Assembly (NCBI RefSeq): GCF_001729245.1
Contig: NZ_CP015217.1
Span: 1,614,001-1,678,000 of the forward strand
Length of the DNA: 64,000 nucleotides
From: Leptospira tipperaryensis
Lineage (GTDB): Bacteria > Spirochaetota > Leptospiria > Leptospirales > Leptospiraceae
Direction: 5' to 3'
The position numbers and the translations under genes were made by a program. Within the stretch, counting starts at the first letter, position 1. Each line of letters starts with the position of its first letter. The notes under the pieces were generated by a model. The model did no database searches. It worked only from the letters and a program-made list of their open reading frames with translations, and was not told where the DNA came from. Shown here one piece after another: positions 42,259 through 50,370 of the stretch.

Positions 42259-43377
42259 ATGAAAATCGGAATCCTAAAAGAAATCAAAATCGCCGAAAAT
42301 CGAGTCAGTATGACTCCGGCGGGTGTGGAGATTCTAAAACACAACGGACATACTGTTTATGTGGAGCAAAACGCAGGTATAAACAGCGGATTTCCGGATT
42401 CAGAGTATGTGGAACACGGAGCGGAGATTCTTACTGATCGAGCTGATATATTCAAAAAATCTGATATGATTCTTCACGTAAAAGAACCGCAACCTTCCGA
42501 ATATTCTCTTTTAAGGGAGAATCAAATCCTATTTACGTATCTGCACCTCGCCGCTTCCAAGGAACTGACCCTTGCACTTATGAAAACAAACTCCGTGTGC
42601 GTTGCTTATGAAACGATCCAAGAAAAAGACGGTTCCCTACCGCTCTTGATCCCGATGAGCGAGATCGCGGGAAGGATGGCCGCACAGGAAGGAGCCAAGT
42701 ATTTGGAGATGATCCACGGAGGTAGCGGAGTTCTTTTGGGAGGAGTTCCCGGCGTTGAACCTGGAGTCGTGGTCGTCATCGGAGGAGGGATCGTAGGAAC
42801 GAACGCGGCAAAGATCGCGGCCGGACTCGGAGCTCGGGTTTATATTTTGGATACAAGCGCGGATCGACTTCGATATCTCTCGGAGATTATGCCGAGCAAC
42901 TGTATCACTCTCTCTTCCAGTCCTTCCAAGATTCGAGAGTTATTAAGAATCGCCGACGTCGTCATCGGATCCGTTTTGTATCCCGGCGCAAAAGCGCCGA
43001 GACTCGTGACAAGGGATCATCTAAAAACGATGAAGAAGGGATCCGTGTTGATCGACGTCGCAATTGATCAAGGAGGTTGTTTTGAAACTTCAGTGCCGAC
43101 CACGCACGAGGATCCGATCTATATCGTTGACGGAATCGTTCACTATTCGGTCGCGAATATGCCGGGAGCGGTTCCCAAAACTTCGACTCTTGCGTTGACG
43201 AGCGCGACCCTGCCTTATGTATTAGAAATTGCGAATTTAGGTTGGAAGCAGGCGGCGATTTCTTCGGAGGAAATCAGAAAAGGGCTAAACGTAGTCTTGG
43301 GTAAAATCACATACAAGGCTGTATCGGATGCATTCGGAATGGAACATACAAACATAGATTCCATTCTGAAATCTTAA
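42259..43377 (+). CDS. ald: Alanine dehydrogenase
   Basis: 372 residues, full length. It interconverts alanine and pyruvate plus ammonia with NAD. Visible are the substrate-site start KIGILKEIKIAENRVSMTP with its Arg15 and Lys near residue 73, HLAASKELT with the catalytic His, GGGIVGTNAAKIA nucleotide loop (about 173-185), and the late NMPGAVPKTST. The gene is divergent from the Amt fusion, fitting a nitrogen link. Its stop shares TTAA with the stop of the convergent regulator. Confidence 0.96.
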   Translation: MKIGILKEIKIAENRVSMTPAGVEILKHNGHTVYVEQNAGINSGFPDSEYVEHGAEILTDRADIFKKSDMILHVKEPQPSEYSLLRENQILFTYLHLAASKELTLALMKTNSVCVAYETIQEKDGSLPLLIPMSEIAGRMAAQEGAKYLEMIHGGSGVLLGGVPGVEPGVVVVIGGGIVGTNAAKIAAGLGARVYILDTSADRLRYLSEIMPSNCITLSSSPSKIRELLRIADVVIGSVLYPGAKAPRLVTRDHLKTMKKGSVLIDVAIDQGGCFETSVPTTHEDPIYIVDGIVHYSVANMPGAVPKTSTLALTSATLPYVLEIANLGWKQAAISSEEIRKGLNVVLGKITYKAVSDAFGMEHTNIDSILKS

Positions 43378-44045
43378 TCCTGTTTTTCTCCGAGGTTGGA
43401 ACCGCTCATGGGAAGCAAGCCGAAATCGGTCGCTTTTTTAACCAATTCGGCTCTGTTGTGAACATTCAATTTTTTGTATATATTCTTTACGTGATGTTGG
43501 ATCGTATATTTGCTCACGCCTAAGAATTCGGCCACTCGGTTGATCGTTTTTCCGGTAACCATGTGATCCAAAATCTCTTTTTCTTTTTTGGTCAGTTTGA
43601 CTCCGTCAGCTACTTTTTTTAGTTTAAAACTGTTTAAAACCCGAAACGCGATCGTTGGAGTGATGATCGCCCCGCCGCGCAACACGGTATCTATGACTTC
43701 TAAGATGTCCTTTAATTCGGATTTAAGAATATAACCGATCGCGCCGTATCGAAGTGAGTTGTAGATGAGTTCGTCCGAGTTCATATTACTCAGCATGATC
43801 TTGCTGATCGCGGGATCTCTTTCAGAAAGTTTTGCAGCGAGATCGACTCCAGTCATTCCGGGAAGAAGAATGTCTAAGAAGATGATGTCTAACGTGCGAC
43901 CTTTTGCGTCCTTCCAAAAGGATTCCGCGGACTCCCAGTGAAGAATTTCTTCGACGTCCGGGACGGATTCTAAAACCTTTAAAATTTGGTTTTTATAGTT
44001 TTCGTCGTTTTCAACAATTCCGATCTTTATATTCTTTGTTGTCAT
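43374..44045 (-). CDS. NarL/LuxR-family response regulator
   Basis: About 223 residues from the ATG at 44045 (AAGGA five bases ahead); an ATG at 44051 is also in frame. The receiver domain has the acidic END, phospho-acceptor Asp in IIFLDILLPGMTG, and K at GYILKSE. Residues about 155-215 are a GerE helix-turn-helix: LTKKEKEILDHMVTG, then SKYTIQHHVKNIYKKLNVHNRAELV. It lies 25 bases after the 1047-residue hybrid kinase, whose C-terminal NarX-type core is the expected partner. Confidence 0.93.
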   Translation of the reverse strand: MTTKNIKIGIVENDENYKNQILKVLESVPDVEEILHWESAESFWKDAKGRTLDIIFLDILLPGMTGVDLAAKLSERDPAISKIMLSNMNSDELIYNSLRYGAIGYILKSELKDILEVIDTVLRGGAIITPTIAFRVLNSFKLKKVADGVKLTKKEKEILDHMVTGKTINRVAEFLGVSKYTIQHHVKNIYKKLNVHNRAELVKKATDFGLLPMSGSNLGEKQD

Positions 44046-44070
44046 GTTCATCCTTAATTCTTATGCGGTA

Positions 44071-47000
44071 TCAAATCGTTAAAAAACGATCGGCCTTGAT
44101 TTGAAGAGCGATCGAGTATACGTTTTGTAAAAGCGCCATTTCCATTTTACCGTCGAGCTTTACGATCCTCTCGATCAAATTTTCGGTTCCTCTTCCGGAT
44201 CGGTTGTTCGTCAGTTTATAACCGGACTCCGATCTCATATCCATTCGAATTTCCTTATCTTTGAGTGAGAAATTCCAAATCGAAATTCCCTTTCCATACT
44301 TTAGATCGTTGTTCGTCACTTCGTTGATGATTCCAAAAAATTCCATGAGACTCGCTTCGTCTTTGTGGGATTCGAAGATCTCCAAGAGTTCGTCTTCGCA
44401 CTGAAAATCGATTTCTCTTCCAGCGTCCGAATAACGTCTGAGAAGGACAAGATTCACGCCAGTGATAAAATTTTCGGAGACGAGATTGAGATCTTCTATC
44501 TTTAACATTTGTTCGCGTAGCATTCCGATGGATTGATTTACCGTTCCGTGAATTTTTTCGAAAAGATTTCGATTCGGTTCTATCGTTCCGCTGAGAAGTT
44601 CTTCGGAAAGAAATTTTAGATCGATCAGTTTCGCCCCGAGATGATCGTGAAGATCGATGTTGATTTTTTGTCTGACTTGTTGAATCGCTTCTCGTTTATC
44701 ATTTTCCCTTTCGAGTCTTTCCTTATGACCTTGGACCGATTCGAGTAGATTGTTGACTCGGTTCATCAACTGTTCAAAGTCAAAGGGCTTTACTAAATAA
44801 TCGTTTGCTCCGGCGTTCAATGCTGCGATGAGATCGCTGTCCCGGTTCTTTGCCGAAACCATGAGGATCGGTAGGTCGATAGGGCTCAGGCGTTTACGGA
44901 TTTCTCTTGCGACTTCCAAACCGGAAAGACGAGGCATCATCACGTCCAGGATCATCGCTTGAAAGTTCGTATCTGTTTTGAGCAATTCCAAGGCGTCGTT
45001 TCCGCTCTGAACGACGAGACATTCGATGTTGCGGAGCGAAAGATAATTCTGAATGACTTCTAAGTTGACGGGTTCGTCGTCTACGACAAGAATTCGAATC
45101 TTGTGGTTCGTTTCCTGATTCTTCCATTCTCCTTCATCGGATGCGACAGTTTCCAGTTGAGAAAAAGAATTTGAATTCTTATTCTTTTTTTTCTTTTGAG
45201 AATCGGGTATGTCTTTGCAAATCGGAATCGTAAAATAGAACCTCGAACCTTCGCCTAACTTAGATTCAACGTCTAATTCTCCGCCGTGTAAGGCGACGAG
45301 TGCGCGACTGATCGTAAGTCCTAAGCCAGTTCCTCCCGCGTTTCCCGCGTCGCCGGATTGAACTCTTTCAAAGAATTCGAATATTCTTTTTTGTTGATCT
45401 TCTTGAATTCCGATTCCGGTATCGGTCACGCTGATTTCGGCGGTATCCTCGTCGATTCTTTTGGCGCTTACTACGATTTTTCCCGTTTCCGTAAACTTGA
45501 TCGCGTTTCCGATTAGGTTTTGTAGAATTTGTTGGAGTCGATTCTCGTCGGCCATGAGGGGAGGAAAATCGGCTTCGATTTCGTTTAACAAAACTATCTT
45601 AGACGGATCCGCGTTGACGCGGTTTAAGTCCAATGTGAAGTCGGCGGCTTGTTTGATGTCTACTGGAATTTTTCTGAGATTGAGATCGCTGTGTTTGAGT
45701 TTGGAAAAGTCCTGGATGTCGTTTACTAAACTGGAAAGTCTTTCTCCGCTCGAGACGATCATTCCCAATTGTCGTTCCACAAATACGGAAAGATCTCCTC
45801 CCGCTCCTCTTTTTAAAGAATCCGCGATGCCGATGATTCCTTGAAGCGGAGTTCTGAGTTCATGAGAAGTTGTCGCGAGAAATTCGTCTTTGAGTCTATC
45901 CAAAGAAATCAATCGATCGTTGGAAGTTTGTAGATCAACGCTGAGTTTTTGAGAAAGATAATAAGAAATCGCGAATTGTTTTGAAATGATAAAGGCCTGT
46001 GCGATAAAAAAGATCGATATACCGTAGGAAATAAAGTAGGAAGTATTGATGATCATGTTCGCATAAAGAAGATCGTTGATGATAATCAAAAAAAGAAGAA
46101 TACAGATTAAAAATCCGATCCAAGCGCCGACACGTTTGTTGCGAATGGCGCAAATCAATACATACACCATATAAATACATTCGATAAATACAAAGAAGCT
46201 AAAGACGGGGAGGGTCTTTGAATAGAATGCGAGATCCGTCACGAGAATGATCGCCGATAAAAAGGAAAAAACCGCGACAAATGTATAAGCCGCTTTTTTA
46301 TGAAACTCGTTCGGAAACATCGAACGTAAAAAAAGAGCTAAGATAAAACCTCCGATATACACGGAAAGCAATTCGAGTCGATAGCTCAGATTAAAATCAA
46401 AGTTTGGAAAAAGAGTGAATAAAAGACGTTCTCCCGTTAATACGATTCTTAAAATCGCTACGAGTCCAATGAGAGTAAAATAGAAATGAGAAAGTTCTCT
46501 GCGTAAGAGAGAGAAAAGACTGAAATGATACAAAACCCCGATGAATAATCCTCCGGTGATAAAAAGGTCTAGCCAAATCGTTCTTTCACGAAGCGTGTTC
46601 AACTCTGCGTGTTTGCCGATCAAAACCTTTGCCCAGACTCCGCCTTTTGAATGTGCAAAGTTGGAAACTTCGATGACGACTTCGTTCTCTTTTCCTAAGA
46701 CAAAGGATTGGCTGACCGCCGGTCGATATAAGGGGCTGCTCGTCTCCGAAGAAACTCCAACGGTTCCACTCGAGAGAACCTTGACTCCGTTCACATAAAG
46801 ATTGTAAGCGGTGGCGGCTTCGAGCATCTTGATCGACATGTCGCTCTGGGGTTCGTTTAAAAGAATGCGCATTCGGTATGTCGCATAACCGAAGCCGGGA
46901 TAATACTTTCCATCCTTGTTATAGTTGGTCCAAGAATCGGGAACGTTTACGAATTCGAGTGGTTGTAGACGTTTCTCTTTTAGAGTGGAATCTCGGATCT

Positions 47001-47214
47001 CCGAGTAGAGTTGCTTCCAAAAGAATTCCCAATTTCCATCCAAACTTAAATTCCCTTTGTTCGTAAAATTCCAAACGGATCGAAGATCCAAGACTCCCTC
47101 GGAAACTTTTGGAGGTCTTTCGATGATGAAAATTTTTTCGCAGGATACAAAGAAGAGACAAAAGAAAATCAAAAGACAAAGGACTCTCTTCGATTGATTC
47201 TTTTGAGGAAACAT
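44071..47214 (-). CDS. Hybrid sensor kinase with 7TM-DISM sensor and two kinase cores
   Basis: 1047 residues. A signal segment with a lipobox-like FFVSC (C25) leads into a 7TMR-DISM extracellular domain (about 40-200, with SWNF-type WNFTNKGNLSLDGNWEFFW and VPDSWTNY), then about seven spans (210-410). The first kinase core has its His in ATTSHELRTPLQG, N-box QNLIGNAIKF and G2 box GTGLGLTIS. A receiver follows (VVDDE, Asp in MILDVMMPRLSG, K in LVKPFD). A second DHp of the NarX kind, NIDLHDHLGAKLIDL, and an ATPase domain (INEVTNNDLKYG, GRGTENLIERI) complete it. Such a double-core design lets one protein feed both its own receiver and the adjacent NarL-type regulator. Confidence 0.9.
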   Translation of the reverse strand: MFPQKNQSKRVLCLLIFFCLFFVSCEKIFIIERPPKVSEGVLDLRSVWNFTNKGNLSLDGNWEFFWKQLYSEIRDSTLKEKRLQPLEFVNVPDSWTNYNKDGKYYPGFGYATYRMRILLNEPQSDMSIKMLEAATAYNLYVNGVKVLSSGTVGVSSETSSPLYRPAVSQSFVLGKENEVVIEVSNFAHSKGGVWAKVLIGKHAELNTLRERTIWLDLFITGGLFIGVLYHFSLFSLLRRELSHFYFTLIGLVAILRIVLTGERLLFTLFPNFDFNLSYRLELLSVYIGGFILALFLRSMFPNEFHKKAAYTFVAVFSFLSAIILVTDLAFYSKTLPVFSFFVFIECIYMVYVLICAIRNKRVGAWIGFLICILLFLIIINDLLYANMIINTSYFISYGISIFFIAQAFIISKQFAISYYLSQKLSVDLQTSNDRLISLDRLKDEFLATTSHELRTPLQGIIGIADSLKRGAGGDLSVFVERQLGMIVSSGERLSSLVNDIQDFSKLKHSDLNLRKIPVDIKQAADFTLDLNRVNADPSKIVLLNEIEADFPPLMADENRLQQILQNLIGNAIKFTETGKIVVSAKRIDEDTAEISVTDTGIGIQEDQQKRIFEFFERVQSGDAGNAGGTGLGLTISRALVALHGGELDVESKLGEGSRFYFTIPICKDIPDSQKKKKNKNSNSFSQLETVASDEGEWKNQETNHKIRILVVDDEPVNLEVIQNYLSLRNIECLVVQSGNDALELLKTDTNFQAMILDVMMPRLSGLEVAREIRKRLSPIDLPILMVSAKNRDSDLIAALNAGANDYLVKPFDFEQLMNRVNNLLESVQGHKERLERENDKREAIQQVRQKINIDLHDHLGAKLIDLKFLSEELLSGTIEPNRNLFEKIHGTVNQSIGMLREQMLKIEDLNLVSENFITGVNLVLLRRYSDAGREIDFQCEDELLEIFESHKDEASLMEFFGIINEVTNNDLKYGKGISIWNFSLKDKEIRMDMRSESGYKLTNNRSGRGTENLIERIVKLDGKMEMALLQNVYSIALQIKADRFLTI

Positions 47215-47579
47215 AAGAATGTCTTAAAGAACGAATCCGAATCGGGAAACCATTTTCTTTTTTTTAACGGTCCTTTCCGGGAACCGATGGAAAGAAATTT
47301 GTTGGAATTCAGCAAAAGATAGGAAGTTGCCACTCATTCGAGGGATCAAAATGTCTTTTATTGCAAATTGCTAAACGGAAATGGATTGATAAGAATTCAA
47401 AGCAAAGAATCAAGTCGGTTTCATTTTTGAAAGAGAGGACCATTCGAGGAGCTTCTTCTACGATTTCACTGAGAAACAAAATAAGGATTTTCAGCGTGGC
47501 CTTTTTAAAGATAGAAAAACGAAATTTCTAGATTCTTCCGAATTGCAATTTTATAAGGATTGTGTTCACTGGAAGCAGA
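47215..47579. other. Divergent promoter region
   Basis: 365 bases between the hybrid kinase and the AraC-type regulator. It is AT-rich; I could not assign promoter boxes and saw no strong repeat. Confidence 0.5.
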
Positions 47580-48452
47580 ATGTCAAAGGTAGATCACATT
47601 CCTCCGATTCTTCATCTTTCGGACGTAGTCGAAGATAAAACAGATCCTTTTTTTTACGCGGGTCGTTTGGAAGAATTGCCGCCCAGCTTTCAAGAATACG
47701 ATAGCTCTCACAGACATACTTACTTCGCACTTTTCTTTTTTTTGGAAGGCGCAGGAACTCATACGATCGACTTTCAAGAATATACGATCGAAAAGAACAC
47801 TCTTTTCTTTTTAAAACCGGCGCAAGTGCATTCTTGGAAATTTACAAAACCTGTAAGAGGATTTGCTCTCAAGGTTTCTTCCGAGTTTTTTACGGATCAA
47901 GGTGAGAATGCTTCCCTGTTACGAGAATATCCGTTTTTTCAATTTGCTCAAACTTCTCCGAAAATTCTGATCGAGGATTCTATACGACTGAGATCCGATT
48001 TTGAAAGACTCGTCGATGAAAAGAACTTACGATCCGAAAAGAAAATGCTTTTGATCTTGTCTCAAGTGATTCTTCTTCAGGCCAAAAAAGAATACGATTT
48101 TGGACAAGCGAACGAGATCCCGGCCGATTCCACGATCGTATTGTTTCAGAAATTTTTGGAGGAGAATTTTTTAAAAGAAAGAAATACTTCTTATTATTCT
48201 CGAAAGATAGGAATCGCGCCGAACACTCTCAATCGGATCTGTCACGAAGAATTGGGTAAGTCGGCGAAGTCGGTGATTCACGAACGTATCGTTCTTGAGA
48301 TCAAACGTATGCTCCTACATTCAAATTTGAATATTACACAAATCGCATGGGAATTGGGTTTTGCAGATAACGCATATTTTAGTCGTTATTTCAAAGCGCA
48401 AACCGGAACCTCTCCGGAAAGTTATCGAGATTCCAAACGAAAAACACCATAA
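47580..48452 (+). CDS. AraC-family transcriptional regulator with cupin-type sensor
   Basis: 290 residues from the ATG at 47580 (GGAAG ahead); a GTG at 47562 would add six. Residues about 25-130 form a cupin-like ligand domain (SHRHTYFALFFFLEGAGTHTIDF, split, with the KPAQVHSW turn typical of AraC_binding). Residues about 185-285 carry both helix-turn-helix motifs, RKIGIAPNTLNRICHEELG and ITQIAWELGFADNAYFSRYFKAQTG. It sits 70 bases before the doxX gene and may regulate it. Confidence 0.92.
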   Translation: MSKVDHIPPILHLSDVVEDKTDPFFYAGRLEELPPSFQEYDSSHRHTYFALFFFLEGAGTHTIDFQEYTIEKNTLFFLKPAQVHSWKFTKPVRGFALKVSSEFFTDQGENASLLREYPFFQFAQTSPKILIEDSIRLRSDFERLVDEKNLRSEKKMLLILSQVILLQAKKEYDFGQANEIPADSTIVLFQKFLEENFLKERNTSYYSRKIGIAPNTLNRICHEELGKSAKSVIHERIVLEIKRMLLHSNLNITQIAWELGFADNAYFSRYFKAQTGTSPESYRDSKRKTP

Positions 48453-48522
48453 AATACGGAATCCGTCCATTTACATTTTCGTTTTTATTTTCTATAGTTT
48501 CCTTATCTTAAAGGAGATTGAA

Positions 48523-48966
48523 ATGATCGAAAAATTCTTTCAAACGGAATCGAGTTGGATCTTGACATTCGTTCGAATTGCCCTCGGAGTTGTGATACTT
48601 CCTCACGGACTTCAGAAATTATTTGGATGGTTCGGAGGATTTGGATTCGGAGCGACGATGGGTTTTTTTCAATCGCAAGGAATTCCATCCGTGATTGCGT
48701 TACTCGTCATCTTGGCGGAATCCTTTGGAGCGCTCGGATTGATCCTCGGCTTTGCTACAAAACTTTCAGCGTTCGGAATCGCTCTTACTATGATCGGCGC
48801 CGCCGTCTTTGTAAGAGCCAACGGATTTTTTATGAACTGGTTCAACACACAAGCCGGAGAAGGTTTTGAATATCATATCCTTGCGACCGCGATGGCACTG
48901 GCGCTTTTGATCGGAGGCGGTGGAGTTTTGTCTTTGGATTCTCTGATTTCGGAAAAGCTCAAATAA
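48523..48966 (+). CDS. DoxX-family membrane protein
   Basis: 147 residues from the ATG at 48523, fixed by AAGGAG seven bases upstream. Four hydrophobic spans and the family pattern ILTFVRIALGVVILPHGLQKLFGWF, split as helix plus loop, then GFATKLSAFGIALTMIGAAVF and NWFNTQ identify the DoxX group, whose members take part in thiol/redox or quinone-linked reactions, but substrates vary. It is probably under the AraC-type regulator upstream. Confidence 0.9.
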   Translation: MIEKFFQTESSWILTFVRIALGVVILPHGLQKLFGWFGGFGFGATMGFFQSQGIPSVIALLVILAESFGALGLILGFATKLSAFGIALTMIGAAVFVRANGFFMNWFNTQAGEGFEYHILATAMALALLIGGGGVLSLDSLISEKLK

Positions 48967-49020
48967 GAAATAAAAAAAGGTTCCGATTCCGGGTTGTAGA
49001 TTCTTCCCGGAATCAGAATT

Positions 49021-50106
49021 TCATACGATCTCTTTTTTTCTAGTCTGACTCGGCGTTTTTCCCGTTATCTTTCGAAAGGAATCATTGAAGGAAGACTTCG
49101 AATTAAATCCCACAAAATAACAGATGGAAAGAACGTCTTGTTCCGGATTTTCTCTTAACAGATTTACGGCTTCTTCGATTCTGTATCGATTTACGTAATT
49201 GTAGAATCCGGTGTTTAGATGTTCGTTTAGAAACTCCGTAAGCTGATACGGTTTGATCGCTAAGTCCTCGGAAAGAGTGGTTAACGTTAGTTCCGGATCT
49301 CTGTAGAGTTTTTTATCCCGCATCAATTCTTCGATTCTGAGTTCCAGTAAAGACAGATCGACTCCGACTAACAACGATTTTTCGTATTTTCGTTTTCTGA
49401 CTTCCTTGGTCAAAGGTACAAAAAAGTCAGGATAACGGGCGGGAGCAAGAAATAAAAGAATTACGATCAAAGCGACAAGAACTCCGCCGAGGCCGAAAAG
49501 TTCGTCGCTTCCTCCCATAAAACCGAAGACTAAGGAATACATAGCGATCATCGTGATCGAAGCCAAGATAAAGATAAAACGAATCTGAGTTTTGATTTCC
49601 GGCACGGAAGAAAGCCCGGCTAACATTCGAAATCTTGCAATAAAGTATCCCGTAGTCAAAAACGTAGTCACCAGAAATGAAATCGCGAGAAAGTGTTTGT
49701 ATCGAATTTCTCGAAAATTTCTGAGATCCGATACAATCTCTTCCGGGATTCTCGCAAAGAATAAGATTTCCAAAATGATAAAGATAATTGGAAATACGAA
49801 ATGGATTCTGATATCCCTCTGTAGATCCTGATTTGGATAGAGAAGTGCGTGCGTATAGAGCAAGGTTACAGGTCCGATCATAGAAAAGGACGTGAGCAAT
49901 AGAAAGATAGAATGGGGAAACGTCTGATCCACTTTCCCAAGCACGTTTCCAACCGTGAAAAGAATGATTCCCAAGGAAGCAAAGAGAAGCGCTGTCAAAC
50001 GATTCTCTCTTCTGATTTCTTGCGGAATCAGTTTTTGAAAAGTAAGAAGCGCTGAGAGCGCACTTCCAAAATAGATCACGGCCCGTATCCAATCCGTTTC
50101 CGACAT
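49021..50106 (-). CDS. Membrane-embedded AraC-type regulator
   Basis: 361 residues. The N-terminal about 220 residues contain seven likely membrane spans, starting with a short AVIYFGSALSALLTFQKL; the last about 110 residues are an AraC helix-turn-helix domain (LTTLSEDLAIKPYQLTEFL and SICYFVGFNSKSSFNDSFRKITG). Such regulators, joined directly to the membrane, are a recurrent type in Leptospira. The signal is unknown. The gene is convergent with doxX and divergent from the di-haem cytochrome gene, which it may control. Confidence 0.9.
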   Translation of the reverse strand: MSETDWIRAVIYFGSALSALLTFQKLIPQEIRRENRLTALLFASLGIILFTVGNVLGKVDQTFPHSIFLLLTSFSMIGPVTLLYTHALLYPNQDLQRDIRIHFVFPIIFIILEILFFARIPEEIVSDLRNFREIRYKHFLAISFLVTTFLTTGYFIARFRMLAGLSSVPEIKTQIRFIFILASITMIAMYSLVFGFMGGSDELFGLGGVLVALIVILLFLAPARYPDFFVPLTKEVRKRKYEKSLLVGVDLSLLELRIEELMRDKKLYRDPELTLTTLSEDLAIKPYQLTEFLNEHLNTGFYNYVNRYRIEEAVNLLRENPEQDVLSICYFVGFNSKSSFNDSFRKITGKTPSQTRKKEIV

Positions 50107-50323
50107 GGGAAAAAGGGATCTCTTTTTTGTATGTTGTCAAGTGATACTAGGCGATTGTTATAAAAAGAATCCGCGATTTTTCATTCTTTGAAAATTCTAA
50201 ACAAGACTTATTGAATTACATTCCAGTTATATTCTACTTATTTAATTTTTAGAAACGTTCGATTCACGAAATTCAAACGTCCGGATTCTATCTCTCAGAC
50301 GACCTTTTTTTGAATATCGGTTA

Positions 50324-50347
50324 TTCTTTTTAAATCTTTAAAAAGAA
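50324..50347. promoter_or_regulatory. Perfect inverted repeat before the di-haem cytochrome gene
   Basis: TTCTTTTTAAA-TC-TTTAAAAAGAA, eleven-base arms, ending 23 bases before the preferred start at 50371. If the ATG at 50350 were used, its ribosome site would lie inside the arm, which argues for the later start. Operator or leader hairpin. Confidence 0.45.
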
Positions 50348-50370
50348 GAATGAAGAGAAGAGGTGTCTCG

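Noticed and set aside
49427..50140. 237-codon minus-strand frame overlapping the membrane AraC gene in another frame
   Set aside because: Same-strand frame-shifted shadow, Ser/Tyr/Arg-rich, with no domain.
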